From positions 1,178,001 through 1,242,000 of the forward strand of contig NZ_JACVHC010000001.1 in assembly GCF_017976235.1 (NCBI RefSeq): a DNA stretch of 64,000 bases, in the 5' to 3' direction. Below, one piece after another: positions 1 to 11,780 of this stretch. Source of the stretch: Pseudomonas anatoliensis (GTDB lineage Bacteria; Pseudomonadota; Gammaproteobacteria; Pseudomonadales; Pseudomonadaceae). Each line of letters begins with the position of its first letter. Position 1 is the stretch's first letter. Under the pieces are notes generated by a model. That model had not been told where the DNA came from. It made no database searches and saw nothing but the letters and a program-made list of their open reading frames with translations. The translations under genes and the position numbers were made by a program.

Positions 1-1039
1 CTACTTCGCCTTTTGCCAATGGCTGATCCACCGCTGCCTGGAACGCGCGCAAACCGCTGCACGCAGTGCGGGCATGGGCATTGGCCTGATCGCCGACCTC
101 GCGGTCGGTGCCGATGGCGGTGGCAGTCAGGCCTGGAGCTTTCAGGATGAACTGCTCGCCTCACTGACCGTTGGCGCGCCGCCGGACATCCTCAATCGTT
201 CCGGTCAGGGCTGGGGGATTTCTGCGTTTTCTCCCGAAGGTCTGATTCGCAATGGTTTTCGTGCATTCATCGAAATGCTCCGTGCCAACTTCGCCCATGC
301 CGGCGGCCTGCGCATCGACCATGTCATGGGCCTCCAGCGGTTGTGGGTGATTCCCAATGGATCGGCGCCGGCCGACGGTGCGTACCTGTATTACCCGGTG
401 GATGATTTGCTGCGTTTGCTCACCCTTGAGTCCCATCGCCATCAAGCGATCGTCCTCGGTGAAGACCTCGGCACCGTGCCCGACGGCCTGCAGGAAAAAC
501 TCATCGCCCGCTCCATACTCGGCATGCGCGTACTGTTGTTCGAACAGAACAACACCCATTTCAAACCGATCCTCGACTGGCCGGACAACGCACTGGCGAC
601 CACCAGCACTCACGACCTGCCGACGCTCAACGGCTGGTGGCATGGCCGCGATATCGACTGGAACTCCCGACTCGGGTTTGTCGACGGCAACGGCGAAATC
701 GAATGGCGCCGGTACCGCCAGCGTGAGCGCGAAGGCTTGCGCAGTGCCTTGAGTCAGGACCCGCAGAATTTTCGCGAAGAGTCCCACGAAGCCGATCAAA
801 TCGTCGACGCCGCCGTGCGTTACCTCGGCCATACCCGCGCACCGTTGGTGTTGCTGCCGCTGGAGGATGCGTTGGGCATCGACGAGCAAGCGAACCTGCC
901 GGGCACGACTGACACGCACCCGAACTGGTCGCGGCGACTGCCCGGCAACAGCGAAGCACTGCTTGATGGTGTAGACGCCGCGCGGCGTCTGGAACTCCTG
1001 GCGTGCGCACGCCTTCAGGCTGCCGAGCGTGACCAATGA
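1..1039 (+). CDS. malQ: 4-alpha-glucanotransferase (amylomaltase), 5' end missing
   Basis: C-terminal part of a GH77 4-alpha-glucanotransferase, which transfers maltooligosaccharide segments between alpha-1,4-glucans in the cytoplasm. The reading frame is open from base 2, so the gene starts before the window. Family motifs seen: RIDHVMGLQRLW (catalytic region), GEDLGTVP (the usual acid/base Glu segment) and STHDLPTLNGWW. It ends in an ATGA overlap with treY, so the two are translationally coupled. The position beside treY and glgX fits the Pseudomonas glycogen/trehalose locus. About 345 codons are visible; the family is usually near 690 residues, so roughly half is missing. Confidence 0.93.
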   Translation, partial: YFAFCQWLIHRCLERAQTAARSAGMGIGLIADLAVGADGGGSQAWSFQDELLASLTVGAPPDILNRSGQGWGISAFSPEGLIRNGFRAFIEMLRANFAHAGGLRIDHVMGLQRLWVIPNGSAPADGAYLYYPVDDLLRLLTLESHRHQAIVLGEDLGTVPDGLQEKLIARSILGMRVLLFEQNNTHFKPILDWPDNALATTSTHDLPTLNGWWHGRDIDWNSRLGFVDGNGEIEWRRYRQREREGLRSALSQDPQNFREESHEADQIVDAAVRYLGHTRAPLVLLPLEDALGIDEQANLPGTTDTHPNWSRRLPGNSEALLDGVDAARRLELLACARLQAAERDQ

Positions 1040-3804
1040 ATCAATCGCTTATCCAACCGCTGCGCGCCACCCTGCGACTGCAATTTCACAAAGGTTTTAC
1101 CCTGGAACAAGCGGTACCGCTGGTGCCGTATTTCGCCCGCCTCGGCATCAGTCACATCTACGCATCGCCTCTGCTCAAGGCGCGGGCCGGTTCGATGCAC
1201 GGCTATGACGTTGTCGACCCGACGCAAGTCAATCCGGAGCTGGGTGGCGAGCCTGCGCTCAGGCATTTGGTCAGTACCCTGCGTGAACACGGCATGGGGC
1301 TGATCCTCGACATCGTGTCCAACCACATGGCGGTCGGCGGCAACGACAATCCGTGGTGGCTGGACTTGCTGGAGTGGGGGCGTCTGAGCCCTTACGGTGA
1401 GTTCTTCGACATTCAGTGGCACTCGCCGGACCCGTTGATGGAAGGCCAGTTGCTGCTGCCATTTCTGGGCAGCGATTATGGCGCCGCGTTGCAGGAAGGC
1501 ACGCTCAAGCTGCAGTTCAATGCGCAAACCGGCGGCTTTTATGTCGAGCACTATGATCACCACTTCCCGATCTGCCCAAACGATTACGGCGAGCTGCTCA
1601 AATCCGAAGAAGCGCTGAAATCTCTGGCCGATCGTTTTAGGGCGTTGAGCTATCAGACCGATGCCCATTCGCTGGCCATTCCTCTGAAAGAAGAGCTGCA
1701 GCAACTGGCGAGCGAGCCGCAAATTCTCGAAGCCATCCACAGCAATCTGGCGCATTACGACTCCACCACCGAAGAGGGTTTCCAAAAGCTGCATCAGTTG
1801 TTGGAACGCCAGAGTTATCGCCTGGCCAGTTGGCGCACGGCGGCGGATGACATCAACTGGCGGCGCTTTTTCGACATCAACGAACTGGGCGGTTTGCGCG
1901 TCGAACGTCCGGCAGTCTTCGAAGCGACTCACGGCAAAATCTTCCAGTTGATCGCCGAAGGTTTGGTGGATGGCCTGCGTATCGACCATATCGACGGCCT
2001 CGCCGATCCACGCGGTTATTGCCGCAAACTGCGCCGCCGTGTCGATCTGCTCGCGCCGGGGCGTCATTTGCCGATCTACATCGAGAAGATCCTCGGTGCC
2101 GGCGAAACCCCGCGACGCGACTGGTCGGTGGATGGCACCACCGGTTACGAGTTCATGAATCAACTGTCGCTGCTGCAACACGATCCCGACGGTGAACACG
2201 TGCTCGGCGACTTGTGGCAACGCCGCACCGAACGCCCTGCCGCGTTCATCGAAGAGGCGCAACTGGCGCGTCAACAGATCCTCAACGGCTCGCTGGCCAG
2301 CGATTGCGAAAGTGTCGCGCAGGCGTTACTGCAAGTGGCCCGCGATGACTTGATGACCCGCGACCTGACCCTCGGCTCGATCCGCCGCGTCTTGCAGGCG
2401 TTGATCGTGCACTTCCCGGTCTATCGCACCTACATCAGCGCGATGGGCCGCTCGGCGCAGGATGAGGTGTTTTTCCAGCAAGCCATGGACGGTGCGCGGC
2501 AGGCTCTCGGCGAAGGCGACTGGCCGGTGCTCGACTGCGTCGCAGCCTGGCTCGGTGGCACGCCGTGGCGGCAGAAGCCGCGTGGGCGTTCACGCAAGAT
2601 CCTCAAACACGCTTGCGTACGCTTCCAGCAACTGACGTCGCCGGCAGCCGCCAAAGCCGTGGAAGACACGGCGCTGTATCGTTCGGCCGTGCTGTTGTCG
2701 CGCAATGACGTCGGCTACAACACCGAACAGTTCAGCGCACCGGTCAGCGATTTCCACGAGATCAATCAGCAGCGTCTGCAGCAGTTTCCCGACAACCTGC
2801 TAGCCACCGCCACCCACGATCACAAACGCGGCGAAGACACCCGCGCGCGCCTCGCTGTTCTCAGCGAGCGCAGCCACTGGTACGCCGAGCAGATCGAACT
2901 GTGGCGCGCCCTCGCCCGCCCGGTGCGCAGTGACGATCAAATGCCGTCGACCGGCGATGAGCTGATTCTCTATCAAGCCCTGCTCGGCAGTTGGCCGCTG
3001 GATCTGCACGATGGCGATCAGGCCGGATTTGCCGACTACGCCAAACGCATCTGGCAGTGGCAGCAAAAAGCGCTGCGCGAAGCCAAGCTGCAAAGCAGTT
3101 GGAGCGCTCCCAACGAAGCCTATGAAAACGCCGCGCAGTCGTTCACCGAAAAACTGCTCACCGGCGAAGAAGGCGAACTGCTGCGCGCGGCCCTGCACAA
3201 GACCGTCAACAGCATCGCTGCTGCTGGCGCGCTCAATGGCTTGGCGCAGACTTTGCTGCGCATGACTGTGCCGGGTGTGCCGGATTTGTATCAGGGCAAC
3301 GAGTTCTGGGACTTCAGCCTGGTCGATCCGGACAACCGCCGGCCGGTGGATTACGCCGCTCGCGAGCAGGCACTGGACGCACAGTTGCCGGCCGGGGAGT
3401 TGCTGCACGATTGGCGTGACGGGCGCATCAAGCAGGCCTTGATTGCTCAGGTGCTGAACCTGCGCGTCGAGCATGCCGAATTGTTCCGCCGCGGCTCGTA
3501 TCAGGCCCTGGAGGTGCTGGGCAGTCAGGCGCACAACGTGCTCGCGTTTGCCCGTGAAAATGAGGGGCAGCGCGCCATCGTGATCGTGCCGATTCGCAGC
3601 GCCAGCTTGCTGGAAAACAGTGCTGTACCGCAGGTCGATGCGCTGCGCTGGGGCGATACGCGAGTGGTTTTACCGTTCGCCGCCTCCGAAACAAACTTGA
3701 AGGGACTTTTCGCAACCTGCGCAGTCACAAAAAACAGGGAGTTGAAAGTCAGCGACGCGCTGGGGGATGTCCCGGTCAATCTCTATATCCAACACTTAAC
3801 CTAA
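1036..3804 (+). CDS. treY: Maltooligosyl trehalose synthase
   Basis: GH13 enzyme that isomerises the reducing-end glucose of maltodextrin into a terminal trehalose, which TreZ then releases. At 922 residues it is the normal family length. Seen: DIVSNHMAVGG near the N terminus, nucleophile region GLRIDHIDGLADP (Asp317), acid/base region YIEKILGAGE (Glu350), ATHDHKRGEDTRAR, and the C-terminal VPDLYQGNEFWDFSLVDPDNRRPVDY. The ATG overlaps the malQ stop. treZ is not in the window and is expected upstream. A DUF2934 gene follows 27 bp later. Confidence 0.96.
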   Translation: MNQSLIQPLRATLRLQFHKGFTLEQAVPLVPYFARLGISHIYASPLLKARAGSMHGYDVVDPTQVNPELGGEPALRHLVSTLREHGMGLILDIVSNHMAVGGNDNPWWLDLLEWGRLSPYGEFFDIQWHSPDPLMEGQLLLPFLGSDYGAALQEGTLKLQFNAQTGGFYVEHYDHHFPICPNDYGELLKSEEALKSLADRFRALSYQTDAHSLAIPLKEELQQLASEPQILEAIHSNLAHYDSTTEEGFQKLHQLLERQSYRLASWRTAADDINWRRFFDINELGGLRVERPAVFEATHGKIFQLIAEGLVDGLRIDHIDGLADPRGYCRKLRRRVDLLAPGRHLPIYIEKILGAGETPRRDWSVDGTTGYEFMNQLSLLQHDPDGEHVLGDLWQRRTERPAAFIEEAQLARQQILNGSLASDCESVAQALLQVARDDLMTRDLTLGSIRRVLQALIVHFPVYRTYISAMGRSAQDEVFFQQAMDGARQALGEGDWPVLDCVAAWLGGTPWRQKPRGRSRKILKHACVRFQQLTSPAAAKAVEDTALYRSAVLLSRNDVGYNTEQFSAPVSDFHEINQQRLQQFPDNLLATATHDHKRGEDTRARLAVLSERSHWYAEQIELWRALARPVRSDDQMPSTGDELILYQALLGSWPLDLHDGDQAGFADYAKRIWQWQQKALREAKLQSSWSAPNEAYENAAQSFTEKLLTGEEGELLRAALHKTVNSIAAAGALNGLAQTLLRMTVPGVPDLYQGNEFWDFSLVDPDNRRPVDYAAREQALDAQLPAGELLHDWRDGRIKQALIAQVLNLRVEHAELFRRGSYQALEVLGSQAHNVLAFARENEGQRAIVIVPIRSASLLENSAVPQVDALRWGDTRVVLPFAASETNLKGLFATCAVTKNRELKVSDALGDVPVNLYIQHLT

Positions 3805-3831
3805 GCGTGAGTTCAGTTCAGGAGTATTGCG

Positions 3832-4146
3832 ATGAGTACCGACGATAAACGCATTCGCGAATTCGCCTATCAGATCTGGGAATCTGAAGGTCAACCGCAA
3901 GGCCAGGAAGAACGCCATTGGGAGATGGCGCGCAAACTGGCCCAGGCCGAAGCACTGGCGCCGAAGAAGTCGCCGAAGGCTGCGGGCAGCAAAGCTGCCG
4001 GCAAGACTACTGAAGCGAAAGCTTCAGCCGCCAAACCAAAAGCCCCGGCCAAAGCCAAACCGGCGAGCGCCGCGTCGGTGATCCCGCCGGGCGAAAAAGC
4101 CGCCGAGAAAAAACCGCGAGCAGCACGCAAGCCTCCGGCGAACTGA
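3832..4146 (+). CDS. DUF2934 family small protein
   Basis: 104 residues. The first ~40 residues match the DUF2934 pattern (IREFAYQIWESEGQPQGQEE followed by HWEMARKLAQAEA). The rest is an Ala/Lys/Pro-rich tail of low complexity, reminiscent of histone H1-like tails. Function unknown. The start is supported by AGGAG at 3820-3824. Genes of this family recur between treY and glgX in Pseudomonas glycogen loci. It is probably cotranscribed with malQ-treY; a REP element follows before glgX. Confidence 0.85.
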   Translation: MSTDDKRIREFAYQIWESEGQPQGQEERHWEMARKLAQAEALAPKKSPKAAGSKAAGKTTEAKASAAKPKAPAKAKPASAASVIPPGEKAAEKKPRAARKPPAN

Positions 4147-4251
4147 AGCTCTCCCGAGTATTGAACTGATCGACCGTGTGGCGGGTTTGCTCGCCACCGA
4201 GGGCGCGCTCGCCCTGAAAAAAGCACACAAAACCCTTGTGAACATGGGCTT

Positions 4252-4386
4252 TTGTGGTGAGGGGATTTATCCCCGACGGGTCGCGAACCGGCCCTAAAGG
4301 CAGCAAACGCTGAACATCAGATAAACCGCGTTGAATGGTTTAGCGACTGCTTCGCAGCCGATCGGGGATAAATCCCCTCACCACAG
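4252..4386. repeat. REP pair, GTGGTGAGGGGATTTATCCCC family
   Basis: Two inverted arms (TGTGGTGAGGGGATTTATCC and its near reverse complement at 4361-4386) surround about 90 bp of spacer. Related pairs lie at 12725-12860 and 37184-37319. It fills most of the 354-bp gap between the DUF2934 gene and glgX and could act as a transcript-end structure. Confidence 0.85.
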
Positions 4387-4500
4387 GGTTTCGGCTGCAG
4401 GGAGTTCGAATCACAAGGAACTCTTCACCACAGGCAGCCGCCAAAGTATCTCAACAAGGTTTTGTTTCACCCCAGAATTCACCGTTTTGCAGGAGCAATC

Positions 4501-6660
<2,160 letters not shown>

Positions 6661-6661
6661 T

Positions 6662-7660
6662 ATGGACTTGCAAACCTATCTCGCCCGCCGCCCCCCGGGC
6701 TACAGCGATACCGTAGCGCTTGGTGGTTGCCTGCGGGCGATGGTCGAAGCCGGGCTAGACCGCTTGCCGCTACCGGGCAGCGGTCACACGCTGCAGCGGT
6801 GGCAGCATTTGGCGGATGTCGGCGGCCACGATTTGGGGCTGTGCAAACTCTATGAAGGCCACACCGATGCGCTGGCCATCATCGAGCAACTGGGCGGTTC
6901 GCCAACGCCGGGCAGCACGTGGGGCATGTGGGCGGCAGAACCGCCGCAAGCACGAGTGCAAGTGCGGCCCGACGGGCACCTGGTGACCTTGCATGGACGC
7001 AAGGCCTGGTGTTCCGGCGCCGCAGTGCTTAGCCATGCGCTGCTCACCGCGTGGGACGCCGACGATCAACAGCAACTGGTTGCGGTCGCGCTCGATCAAC
7101 CGGGCGTGACCATCACCGATCAAGGCTGGGATGCTGTCGGGATGGGCGCCACCGGCAGCGTCGAAGTGTTGTTCGACGGCGCGCAAGCTCAGGCCATCGG
7201 CATTCCCGGCGATTACCTGCAACGTCCGGGGTTTTGGCAAGGCGGAATCGGCATCGCCGCCTGCTGGTATGGCGCGGCACGGCAGATTGCCGAGGCGTTG
7301 CGCCAACAATGTGCGCAACGGCAAGAGCCACACGCCCTCGCCCACCTCGGCGCGGTCGACACGACGTTGCAAGCCGCCGCCGACGTCCTGCGGTTCAGCG
7401 CCTTGCACATCGACGCGCACCCTGAAGACGACGCCGAACTCCTCGCCCGTCGCGCTCGCGCCGTGGTCGAACAGTCGGCTGAGCAGGTGATGCGCGAGGT
7501 TGGCCGTGCACTGGGTGCCGGGCCGTTTTGCAAGGATCGGCATTTCGCCCGTTTGATCGCCGACCTGCCGGTCTTCCTGCGGCAAAGCCACGCCGAACGC
7601 GACCTCGCCGCCCTCGGCCAAATCGTTGCCGCGCAATCAGCAGAGGCCTGGACGCTATGA
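6662..7660 (+). CDS. Acyl-CoA dehydrogenase family protein
   Basis: 332 residues, shorter than the ~380 usual for the flavin-dependent acyl-CoA dehydrogenases it resembles. The middle domain pattern is visible (GSTWGMWAAEPP, HGRKAWCSGAAVLSHALL, GWDAVGMGATGSVEVLF), followed by a helical C-terminal part. Substrate unknown. The ATG lies 2 bp after the glgX stop; in-frame ATG 6647 and GTG 6644 inside glgX are alternatives, so the genes are probably coupled. The last residues SAEAWTL recur at the end of the truncated gene at 12963-13223. That shows this gene originally ran straight into the PIG-L gene now at 13220, with an ATGA overlap. Confidence 0.82.
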   Translation: MDLQTYLARRPPGYSDTVALGGCLRAMVEAGLDRLPLPGSGHTLQRWQHLADVGGHDLGLCKLYEGHTDALAIIEQLGGSPTPGSTWGMWAAEPPQARVQVRPDGHLVTLHGRKAWCSGAAVLSHALLTAWDADDQQQLVAVALDQPGVTITDQGWDAVGMGATGSVEVLFDGAQAQAIGIPGDYLQRPGFWQGGIGIAACWYGAARQIAEALRQQCAQRQEPHALAHLGAVDTTLQAAADVLRFSALHIDAHPEDDAELLARRARAVVEQSAEQVMREVGRALGAGPFCKDRHFARLIADLPVFLRQSHAERDLAALGQIVAAQSAEAWTL

Positions 7661-7682
7661 AATTGTTTTCGTCTGACCTCCC

Positions 7683-7723
7683 CCTGTAGGAGCTGCCGAA
7701 GGCTGCGATCTTTTGATCTTTTG
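7683..7723. repeat. Single (half) REP element
   Basis: CCTGTAGGAGCTGCCGAAGG followed by CTGCGATC and two ATCTTTTG units (7708-7723). It is an unpaired REP arm just downstream of the PIG-L tail remnant. Confidence 0.8.
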
Positions 7724-7757
7724 ATCTTTGACTTTCGCACGGATGACCATTCGTCGG

Positions 7758-7779
7758 CACCTGTCAGATCTGACAGGTG
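7758..7779. promoter_or_regulatory. 22-bp palindrome resembling a LuxR-family lux box (copy 1)
   Basis: Perfect palindrome whose 20-bp core ACCTGTCAGATCTGACAGGT (7759-7778) has the CT-N12-AG form of lux/las boxes. It ends 60 bp before the ATG of the first Ig-like gene. Identical copies lie at 16303-16324 and 20444-20465 at matching distances. A quorum-sensing operator is inferred; no LuxR or LuxI gene is in the window. Confidence 0.75.
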
Positions 7780-7839
7780 CGCGATTCATCCAACCCGCGT
7801 TCAATAACTCCGTCACCTACCCGACCGGAGTTCCCGCCC

Positions 7840-10800
7840 ATGTCCACCCCTCAAATACCTGACAACAGCACCCTGGTTCACAAGGAAATCGACATCCCCG
7901 GCCGCACCGGCCCGGTGTCCTTGAGGCCGACGGTATGGGGGATTAACCGGGCAGCCGCGCTTGATAACTTCCCCCGCCAGGGCATGTTGTGTAGGGCCGG
8001 GCCGTGGAGCTTGATGGGGGTTGGCGACAAACTGACGATCATTATGGGCGGCGATCAGGTCCGGCAAGTCACCATCGACAAGGACGAGGTCGATAAAGAA
8101 CTGCAGATGTTCGTGCCTTCGGCACGCCTCACCGAAGGGACGCACACCATTTCCTACACCGTCACCCGCCTCAACCAAGGCGCCGAGCCTTCGGAGGTGA
8201 TGGACGTTCTGATCAAACTCACCCGCCCCGGCGGCCATGACGAAACCGAAGGGCCGGGCCATTCGGAGCTGATCATGAGCATCCCGAAGGACATCATCCA
8301 AGGCGGCATTGACAAGGACAACGTCGCCGCCGGCGTGCCGATCACCATCGGCAACGATGACGGCTTGCCGCCTTATCCGAACGCGGCGACCGGTGATCAG
8401 ATCCAGGTGTCCTGGGGTGGCGTCTTTGTGCTCAGCGAACGGCTGACCCATGAACAGGCCGAGGGCAAAGACAAGATCATCGTTCACATCGACAAGGACA
8501 TCATCCTTAAGGCCGAAGACTCCGATCAGACGGGTCTGGCGGTGGCCTTCGAGGTCTACGACCTGGTGGACAACCGCTCCTCGGACTGGAGCTTTGCGCA
8601 ACGCGTGGTGGTCACCACCGACGTAACCCGATTGGTGGCACCGCTGCACGAAAAAGCCGTGAACAACGTGTTGGATGTCAAGGACCTGAAGGGTACCCAC
8701 AGCAATGCGCAGATCGTGGCCTTTGACCTCGACACATTCAAAGAGGGCGACATCATCATATTGCGACTCAGGTGCACTCCGATGGAGGGCGCCCCGATCG
8801 ATATCGAGATACCTGGCGAGCCGTTGTTCAACTTGCCAAGCATTCACCTGATGCCGGTGCCAAACGCTTTACTGCGGCTAATGGCCCAGTCCCTGCTCGC
8901 GATGTCCTACCGGGTGAAAAAGGCCGATGGCTCCCCCGACCTGCGATCCAAGACCCGGTTCATCAGCGTCATCGGCGAGTTGCAGCGGCTCGCGGCGCCA
9001 GTTGCGCTGGATGCGGTGTCGGGTGCGCTCGATCCGGAGTTGGCAACGGTGCGCATCAAAATTCCGTTCGACGACTCCTTCGCCGAAGGTCAGGCGATCC
9101 AGCTGTACTGGCTCGGCACCCGTCCGGACTTGACCCCCTACCTGCCCGATCTGTTGCTGCGCTCAATCACCCAAGGCGACGTCACGGCCAAACAGCCGCT
9201 GTTTATGAACATCCGTGGCTCGGAGCACCTGCCCCCGATCACCGGCGGCCAGCTGGAGTTGTACTACCGGGTGCTCATCGACGACTCGGTGCTCGGCACG
9301 ATGAACCGGGTCAACCAGACCCACGCCATCCGCGAATCGATCCACGCCGAGATCCTGCAAATCGGCGAGCCGCGCCTGGAACTGCCAGAGCCGAAAGTGG
9401 ACGGCGTCGTCGACGGCGTCCTGCCCCCCGACACCAACGGCACCACCCTGACCGTGGAATACCGGGACACGGCCAAAGGCGACGTAGTGACCTATAAATG
9501 GTTCGGCTCCAAAACCGGAGAGGCCAGCGACTCTGTCACGCTGAGCTCGTTCACCGCCGGCCAGCCGATTCCGTTCCCGATCAAGGCCGAACTGATCAAG
9601 GGCAATGAAGGCGGCATGGTGTCGGCGTCTTACTCCATCAAACGGGCGGCGGGAGGGACGAGTTATTCCAATGCGCTGGAGTTTCATGTCGGCGTGGCGC
9701 TGGAGCTGGAAGCGCCCTCCATCAAGCAGGCACCGGATGGTGACAGTCTTGACCCGTTGGCGGCGCAGGACGAGCTCACCGCCGTGATCGATTACCCCGG
9801 CATGCTTGAAGGTGACAAGATCATCGTCACCTTTACCGGCGCCCCCGGAACCCCCGCCAGTGGCTCGCACACCACTGCGCCAATGACCGTTACAACGGTT
9901 GGCCCGCAGGACATTGCGCTGCTGGTTACGGTGCTTGCCTTTAACCTCGGCAAAGAGGTGAAAGTGAGATACGCCGTAACCCGTGACGGCATGTCCAAAG
10001 AGTCGGATCCGTTAATGCTTGCCGTACTGCCAATCAAGGACGAGGACAGTGGCCTGCCGACCCCGGCAATCGATGGTGCCGTGGGTGACGAGCTCGATGT
10101 GAACGCGCTGAACGAGCAAGCCCGGACCCGGGTGCCGGGCTGGCCGTTTATTGCCGAGGGCCAGACGCTGTGGCTGCGGTATTTTGGCACTGAAGAAGAT
10201 GGTTCGACTTTTACTCATGAGACCTATGTGGCGACCACAATTCCGGCGGACGGCGTACCGGGAGGGGTGCTGCCGCGAGCTCCAGTGGCGGAATTGAGAA
10301 AGCTCAAGGACGGCTCGTCATTGCGGATCGAGTTCAAGGTCGGATTTGAGGGCAACAGCGATGAAAGTACGGCAGTGGTTTTTCCGGTTCGCACTTACAC
10401 CGTCAACGCCGTCCAGGACATCAAACCGCAAATTTCATCGGTCAAAGGCTCGCCTAGCGGAGTCGAAATCGTGTCAGGCGGGACCACTGTGGAAACAGCC
10501 GTGACCTTGACCGGCAGCGCCGCCAAAGGCCAGAAAGTCGACGTGTTAGACGGTACAACGTCCAAAGGTCAACCCATCGCCGATCGGACGACAGGTATCT
10601 GGAAGTTGACCATTACCGGATTAAGCGTGGCTGCGCACAGTTTTACCGCCAAAGCGCTTTATGGTAGTGGCCTCACCTCCGATCCACGCACCATTACCGT
10701 GATTGCGGAGCAAAAGCCCGTCATCAGCAAGGTTACCGGCAGCAACGGTACCGATATTCCACACAATGGGAGCACCGTCGACACCCGCGTGACGCTGACG

Positions 10801-11589
10801 GGGAGCGCCACCCCAAATCTCGAGGTGGATATCCTCGATGGCGCCACTTCGCTCGGTAAGGTGTCGGTCAATACCTCTGGCATCTGGACCAAGGCCGTCA
10901 CCGGCCTGGCGGCCGTCACCCACACCTTCACCGCCAAGGCAACCTACGGCTCCGGCCTCGTCTCCGATCCACGCATCATTACTGTGATTGCAGTGCAAAG
11001 ACCCGTCATCACCAAGGTTGCCGGCAGCAACGGCGTCAATATCCCAGACAACGGCAGCACCTACGACACCCGCTTGACACTCACAGGGACCGCCACCCCA
11101 AATCAAGAGGGGAAGTTGTGGAATGGTGCCAGCAATTTGATTGGTGAGGTGTCGATTAATAGCTCCGGCATCTGGACGACGACCGTCACCGGCTTGAGGT
11201 TCGCCAGCCACGCATTCTATGTATCAGCCAACAATCTCCAATCCATGCCAGCACGCATTGTTACCGTAATCGATGCAACTCCTCCAAAGATCGTCGGTAT
11301 ATACGGAAGTCACGACGACACCCCAGGAGAGACTTTCATACCTAGTGGTGGTACATGGTCAAAAACTCTCATTCGCGTAGTAATGACAGGCGCCCCCGGC
11401 CGAACAGTGAACGTGTATAACACAAACCAAACACCATCAAGATCAATAACATTTGATGCCAATGGATCAGGGAGTTATGGACCATTCCATGGGGGCCCCA
11501 TGAACTCAGGCCCCCATTCATGGTACGTAATCGATTCTATAACAGGTACCCGGTCTAACAACTGGGCACTCACATGGAAATATCCTTAG
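7840..11589 (+). CDS. Giant Ig-like repeat protein, copy 1 (Ig-like C-terminal tip)
   Basis: 1249 residues; start ATG 7840 with CGGAG at 7826-7830. No Sec signal peptide, lipobox or transmembrane segment is visible. The body looks like successive beta-sandwich (Ig-like) units. The clearest are four C-terminal repeats of ~95 residues starting near residues 862, 958, 1054 and 1147, with the recurring pattern KPxIxxVxGS, TxVTLTGxA, SGIW and AxxxYGSGLxSDPR. The last unit (PPKIVGIYGS onward) is divergent and lower in GC. The first ~470 residues are almost identical to the protein at 16385, while the ends differ. A lux box lies upstream. Role unknown: a surface, matrix or interaction protein is possible but is inference only. 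Confidence 0.85.
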   Translation: MSTPQIPDNSTLVHKEIDIPGRTGPVSLRPTVWGINRAAALDNFPRQGMLCRAGPWSLMGVGDKLTIIMGGDQVRQVTIDKDEVDKELQMFVPSARLTEGTHTISYTVTRLNQGAEPSEVMDVLIKLTRPGGHDETEGPGHSELIMSIPKDIIQGGIDKDNVAAGVPITIGNDDGLPPYPNAATGDQIQVSWGGVFVLSERLTHEQAEGKDKIIVHIDKDIILKAEDSDQTGLAVAFEVYDLVDNRSSDWSFAQRVVVTTDVTRLVAPLHEKAVNNVLDVKDLKGTHSNAQIVAFDLDTFKEGDIIILRLRCTPMEGAPIDIEIPGEPLFNLPSIHLMPVPNALLRLMAQSLLAMSYRVKKADGSPDLRSKTRFISVIGELQRLAAPVALDAVSGALDPELATVRIKIPFDDSFAEGQAIQLYWLGTRPDLTPYLPDLLLRSITQGDVTAKQPLFMNIRGSEHLPPITGGQLELYYRVLIDDSVLGTMNRVNQTHAIRESIHAEILQIGEPRLELPEPKVDGVVDGVLPPDTNGTTLTVEYRDTAKGDVVTYKWFGSKTGEASDSVTLSSFTAGQPIPFPIKAELIKGNEGGMVSASYSIKRAAGGTSYSNALEFHVGVALELEAPSIKQAPDGDSLDPLAAQDELTAVIDYPGMLEGDKIIVTFTGAPGTPASGSHTTAPMTVTTVGPQDIALLVTVLAFNLGKEVKVRYAVTRDGMSKESDPLMLAVLPIKDEDSGLPTPAIDGAVGDELDVNALNEQARTRVPGWPFIAEGQTLWLRYFGTEEDGSTFTHETYVATTIPADGVPGGVLPRAPVAELRKLKDGSSLRIEFKVGFEGNSDESTAVVFPVRTYTVNAVQDIKPQISSVKGSPSGVEIVSGGTTVETAVTLTGSAAKGQKVDVLDGTTSKGQPIADRTTGIWKLTITGLSVAAHSFTAKALYGSGLTSDPRTITVIAEQKPVISKVTGSNGTDIPHNGSTVDTRVTLTGSATPNLEVDILDGATSLGKVSVNTSGIWTKAVTGLAAVTHTFTAKATYGSGLVSDPRIITVIAVQRPVITKVAGSNGVNIPDNGSTYDTRLTLTGTATPNQEGKLWNGASNLIGEVSINSSGIWTTTVTGLRFASHAFYVSANNLQSMPARIVTVIDATPPKIVGIYGSHDDTPGETFIPSGGTWSKTLIRVVMTGAPGRTVNVYNTNQTPSRSITFDANGSGSYGPFHGGPMNSGPHSWYVIDSITGTRSNNWALTWKYP

Positions 11590-11599
11590 ATGCTCTGAA

Positions 11600-11622
11600 A
11601 TAGCCGGATGTGTTCCGGCTAT
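11600..11622 (+). terminator. Hairpin after Ig-like gene copy 1
   Basis: ATAGCCGGA and TCCGGCTAT form a perfect 9-bp stem with a 5-nt loop, 10 bp after the stop codon. No T-run follows, so termination is only suggested. Confidence 0.5.
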
Positions 11623-11694
11623 CGAGTAGTCAACACTTTTCAAAAACGACGCATGTCGAAATTTGTTCAATGATTTTCGCTTTTCTACCCTTTC

Positions 11695-11722
11695 GGCCGC
11701 TGCAAAGTCCTTTGCAGCGGCC
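11695..11722. repeat. 28-bp perfect inverted repeat
   Basis: Arms of 13 bp (GGCCGCTGCAAAG and its exact complement) around a 2-nt centre. It lies between the Ig-like gene and the transposase remnant. It could be a hairpin or a relic of the mobile element; no matching partner was seen. Confidence 0.6.
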
Positions 11723-11780
11723 ACTTCCTGCATTACACGTGCACCTCTCCTGCGTTCGCCAACAAATATCGGCCGGCCAT

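Larger units (their letters stand above)
7656..9225 (+). repeat. Left copy of a segmental duplication (right copy about 16163-17765)
   Basis: Starting at TATGA within the acyl-CoA dehydrogenase stop, the sequence follows the 3' end of the second PIG-L gene (ATTGTTTTCGTCTGACC), the half REP, the lux-box palindrome and the first ~470 codons of the Ig-like protein, almost base for base as at 16163-17765. Similarity goes on beyond 9225 at a lower level. The main length difference is an ATCTTTTG tandem array, two units here and seven in the other copy. A second homologous block is 12880-13202 against 21145-21447. Confidence 0.9.

Noticed and set aside
7758..7779. Reading the 22-bp palindrome as a terminator or a REP element
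   Set aside because: It sits upstream of genes at a fixed distance, has no T-run, no loop and no similarity to the REP families, and it recurs only in three promoters.
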